Assembly (NCBI RefSeq): GCF_032104385.1
Contig: NZ_DAMCHJ010000032.1
Coordinates: 1-7,422, forward strand
DNA: 7,422 bases
Origin: Tissierella sp032104385
Lineage (GTDB): Bacteria; Bacillota; Clostridia; Tissierellales; Tissierellaceae
Reading direction: 5' to 3'
The notes beneath the pieces were generated by a model. The model was not told the DNA's origin, did not search any database, and was given only the letters and a program-made list of their open reading frames with translations. Position numbers and translations under genes: made by a program. Positions 6,131 to 7,422 of the stretch are shown piece by piece. Numbering within the stretch: the first letter of the stretch is position 1; each line of letters starts with the position of its first letter.

Positions 6131-7009
6131 ATGAAAGATTATTTAATAAGGGGTATAGATAAAACGGGTAATATTCGAATATTTGTAGCTACTACAACTA
6201 GTATGGTAGAGAAGGCAAGGAATACTCATAATACTTCACCAACAGCTACAGCAGCATTAGGCAGAGCATTGACAGCAGCAGCTATGATGGGAGTAATGAT
6301 GAAAAATGAAGATGATAGACTTACATTAAAGATTTCTGGAGACGGACCAATAGGAACTATTATGATGGTAGCAAATAATAAAGGAGTAGTTAAAGGATAT
6401 GTAGATTACCCCTATGCAGATGTACCTAGCAGAGAAGATGGTAAATTAGATGTAGGCAGACTTGTAGGTTCAAATGGTACTATTACTACTATTATGGATC
6501 TAGGACTTAAGGATCCTTATGTTGGACAAGCTAATTTGGTAACAGGAGAAATTGCTGAGGATCTGGCAATGTATTATGTATTATCTGAGCAGCAGCCATC
6601 AGCTATAGGTTTGGGGGTATTAGTTGATAAAGATATATCTGTTAAAGCATCTGGTGGATATATAATTCAATTATTACCAGATGTATCAGATGAGGATATA
6701 AATAAAATCGAAGAAGCAATATCAAAAACACCATCAATATCTTCTTTAATAGATAGAGGATTATCGCCAGAAGATATTATGGAAGAGCTATTAAAAGAAT
6801 TTGAGATGGAGATTTTAGATAAGGTAGACATTAGCTATAGTTGTGATTGTTCTAGAGAAAGGATTGAAAATGTGCTACTTAGTGTAGGAAAAGAAGAAAT
6901 AAAAGCTATGATAGAGGAGGATGGTAAGGCTGAATTAGTTTGTCATTTCTGTAATACCAAGTATTATTTTTCAAAAGAAGAATTAGAAAAATTGCTAGTT
7001 GACAAATAG
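6131..7009 (+). CDS. hslO: Hsp33 redox-regulated molecular chaperone
   Basis: This cytosolic holdase is activated when oxidation forms disulfides and releases zinc; it then prevents aggregation of unfolded proteins. The 292-residue product has the normal length. The N-terminal domain shows RGIDKTGNIRIFVATTT (7-23), ALGRALTAAAMMGVMMK (42-58), ISGDGPIGTIMMVA (68-81) and the GxVDYP segment near 89-94. The C-terminal redox switch is complete: Cys238 and Cys240 (CDC), then Cys271 and Cys274 (CHFC), the CxC...CxxC zinc site. The start is ATG 6131 with GGAG (6119-6122) 8 nt upstream; an in-frame TTG at 6116 overlaps that site and is rejected. It follows the methyltransferase by 27 bp with no terminator. 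No terminator follows it either: the tRNA promoter -35 box lies in its last codons. Confidence 0.97.
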   Translation: MKDYLIRGIDKTGNIRIFVATTTSMVEKARNTHNTSPTATAALGRALTAAAMMGVMMKNEDDRLTLKISGDGPIGTIMMVANNKGVVKGYVDYPYADVPSREDGKLDVGRLVGSNGTITTIMDLGLKDPYVGQANLVTGEIAEDLAMYYVLSEQQPSAIGLGVLVDKDISVKASGGYIIQLLPDVSDEDINKIEEAISKTPSISSLIDRGLSPEDIMEELLKEFEMEILDKVDISYSCDCSRERIENVLLSVGKEEIKAMIEEDGKAELVCHFCNTKYYFSKEELEKLLVDK

Positions 7010-7027
7010 AGGAAATTATTATATACT
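6999..7027 (+). promoter_or_regulatory. Sigma-A promoter of the tRNA-Phe locus
   Basis: TTGACA (6999-7004) is a perfect -35, separated by 17 bp from TATACT (7022-7027), a five-of-six -10. The -35 box is made of the codons for the last residues of Hsp33. The transcript would start near 7034 and run through the tRNA remnant into tRNA-Phe. Confidence 0.85.
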
Positions 7028-7037
7028 ATGTGTTGTT

Positions 7038-7057
7038 GTGTTTGCAGTAGCAAACAT
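7038..7057 (+). other. Hairpin at the 5' end of the tRNA transcript
   Basis: TGTTTGC (7039-7045) pairs with GCAAACA (7050-7056) around the loop AGTA, with one extra G-U pair outside. No T run follows, so it is not a standard terminator. It begins within a few bases of the predicted transcript start, ahead of the tRNA remnant. It may be a leader structure removed during processing. Confidence 0.5.
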
Positions 7058-7060
7058 CAC

Positions 7061-7126
7061 GCTCGGATAGCTCAGTCGGTATAAGCAGGGGACCAAAATG
7101 GTGGTTTTCGATTTTGTGTACATCGC
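7061..7126 (+). pseudogene. Decayed tRNA-Phe copy
   Basis: The first 20 bases (7061-7080) differ from the start of the intact tRNA-Phe downstream at one position, so the 5' acceptor strand and most of the D arm are preserved. The match then weakens. The D-stem 3' strand reads TAAGC instead of GAGC, and an anticodon-like GGGGACCAAAAT has lost the GAA anticodon. About nine bases covering the 3' anticodon stem and variable loop seem missing. A T-arm-like GGTGGTTTTCGATT follows at about 7099-7112. No 3' acceptor strand matching GCTCGGA, and no CCA end, is present. It cannot fold as a full tRNA or be charged. The right boundary is approximate. Confidence 0.72.
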
Positions 7127-7132
7127 TTAGTC

Positions 7133-7150
7133 CTTGATTGGTATATCAGG
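7133..7150 (+). other. Small hairpin between tRNA remnant and tRNA-Phe
   Basis: CTTGAT (7133-7138) pairs with ATCAGG (7145-7150), including one G-U pair, around a six-base loop. It is short and could be chance, but it lies in a transcribed leader with two other hairpins. Confidence 0.3.
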
Positions 7151-7169
7151 TCAGAGAAGTAAGCAATAT

Positions 7170-7184
7170 CTGCCAATATGGCAG
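7170..7184 (+). other. Hairpin just upstream of tRNA-Phe
   Basis: CTGCCA (7170-7175) pairs with TGGCAG (7179-7184) around a three-base loop, ending 7 nt before the mature tRNA 5' end. No T tract follows. It may influence 5' processing by RNase P or simply insulate the tRNA fold. Confidence 0.45.
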
Positions 7185-7191
7185 TTATCAT

Positions 7192-7267
7192 GCCCGGATA
7201 GCTCAGTCGGTAGAGCAGTAGACTGAAAATCTACGTGTCGCTGGTTCGATTCCGGCTCCGGGCACCA
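7192..7267 (+). tRNA. tRNA-Phe(GAA)
   Basis: This is a complete 76-nt cloverleaf. Acceptor GCCCGGA (7192-7198) pairs fully with TCCGGGC (7257-7263). D stem GCTC/GAGC encloses AGTCGGTA, and anticodon stem GTAGA/TCTAC has the loop CTGAAAA with anticodon GAA at 7225-7227. The variable loop is GTGTC, and T stem GCTGG/CCGGC has the loop TTCGATT. Discriminator A and an encoded CCA end it. It reads UUC and UUU codons. No terminator with a U run follows, so transcripts may continue to tRNA-Gly. Confidence 0.98.
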
Positions 7268-7310
7268 ATTATACTTTATAGAATATAATTTGAAAAGTAT
7301 AAAAGAGTTA

Positions 7311-7340
7311 TTGACAATTTATAGTAGTTTGTGTTATTAT
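7311..7340 (+). promoter_or_regulatory. Sigma-A promoter of tRNA-Gly
   Basis: TTGACA (7311-7316), 18 bp, then TATTAT (7335-7340) preceded by TGT gives a strong extended -10 promoter. TATAAT also occurs at 7338-7343, but its spacing of 21 bp is too long. The transcript would start near 7347, just before the tRNA. Confidence 0.8.
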
Positions 7341-7360
7341 AATAAGGCAGTGAAAATCTT

Positions 7361-7422
7361 GCGGAAATGGCTCAGTGGTAGAGCATCGCCTTGCCAAGGC
7401 GAGGGTCGCGAGTTCGAATCTC
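7361..7422 (+). tRNA. tRNA-Gly(GCC), 3' end cut by the window
   Basis: The visible 62 nt give acceptor GCGGAAA, D arm GCTC/GAGC with a short AGTGGTA loop, and anticodon stem TCGCC/GGCGA with loop TTGCCAA. The anticodon is GCC at 7393-7395, the variable loop is GGGTC, and the T arm begins GCGAG with loop TTCGAAT. The last part of the T stem, the 3' acceptor strand and CCA lie beyond the edge. It reads GGC and GGU codons. Confidence 0.96.

Noticed and set aside
7038..7057. Hairpin after hslO as a rho-independent terminator
   Set aside because: No T run follows the 3' arm, and it lies downstream of the tRNA promoter, where a terminator would block tRNA-Phe.
7061..7267. tRNA with an intron, using the 5' half at 7061 and a later 3' half
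   Set aside because: No 3' acceptor strand matching GCTCGGA exactly exists downstream. The 3' half present pairs perfectly with the intact tRNA-Phe 5' strand.
7270..7300. Possible hairpin after tRNA-Phe (ATACTT with AAGTAT)
   Set aside because: Six A-T-rich pairs around a long loop, with no U tract; not a credible terminator.

Overview
This is an AT-rich window from a spore-forming, low-GC Gram-positive bacterium, probably a clostridial lineage (Clostridia or Tissierellia). Three things point there: two different alpha/beta-type small acid-soluble spore proteins (SASPs), a PdaB-like sporulation polysaccharide deacetylase, and strong AGGAGG-type ribosome binding sites with ATG, GTG and TTG starts. 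Nothing in the sequence fixes the genus. The content is mostly housekeeping and sporulation genes. I found no CRISPR array, insertion sequence, integrase or obvious defence cassette.

Layout, left to right. The 3' part of a cell-wall amidase gene (2-487, +) converges on a canonical SASP gene (781-987, -), and a perfect 36-bp palindrome between them acts as a two-way terminator. A divergent intergenic region leads to a likely two-gene unit: a membrane-anchored PdaB-like deacetylase (1220-1996) and, 36 bp on, an unfamiliar 207-residue protein that looks like a Mur ligase central domain with its ATP-binding loop lost (2033-2656). After an AT-rich terminator come a tandem OB-fold single-stranded-DNA-binding protein (2864-3538) and hypoxanthine phosphoribosyltransferase with its own extended -10 promoter and a strong hairpin right after its stop (3617-4141). 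Next is a CPBP-family intramembrane protease (4212-5120).

A 59-residue SspF-like SASP gene (5170-5349) follows, preceded by an exact match to the forespore sigma-G promoter consensus. No terminator separates it from a SAM-dependent methyltransferase (5369-6103) and the redox chaperone Hsp33, hslO (6131-7009). Forespore transcription could therefore run through all three genes.

The right end is a tRNA locus. A sigma-A promoter whose -35 box is built from the last codons of hslO drives a decayed tRNA-Phe copy (about 7061-7126), then an intact tRNA-Phe(GAA) at 7192-7267. A second sigma-A-type promoter drives tRNA-Gly(GCC), which is cut by the window edge. The observations most worth a second look are the decayed tRNA next to its intact relative, the P-loop-less Mur-like protein, and the sigma-G unit that may deliver Hsp33 into spores.
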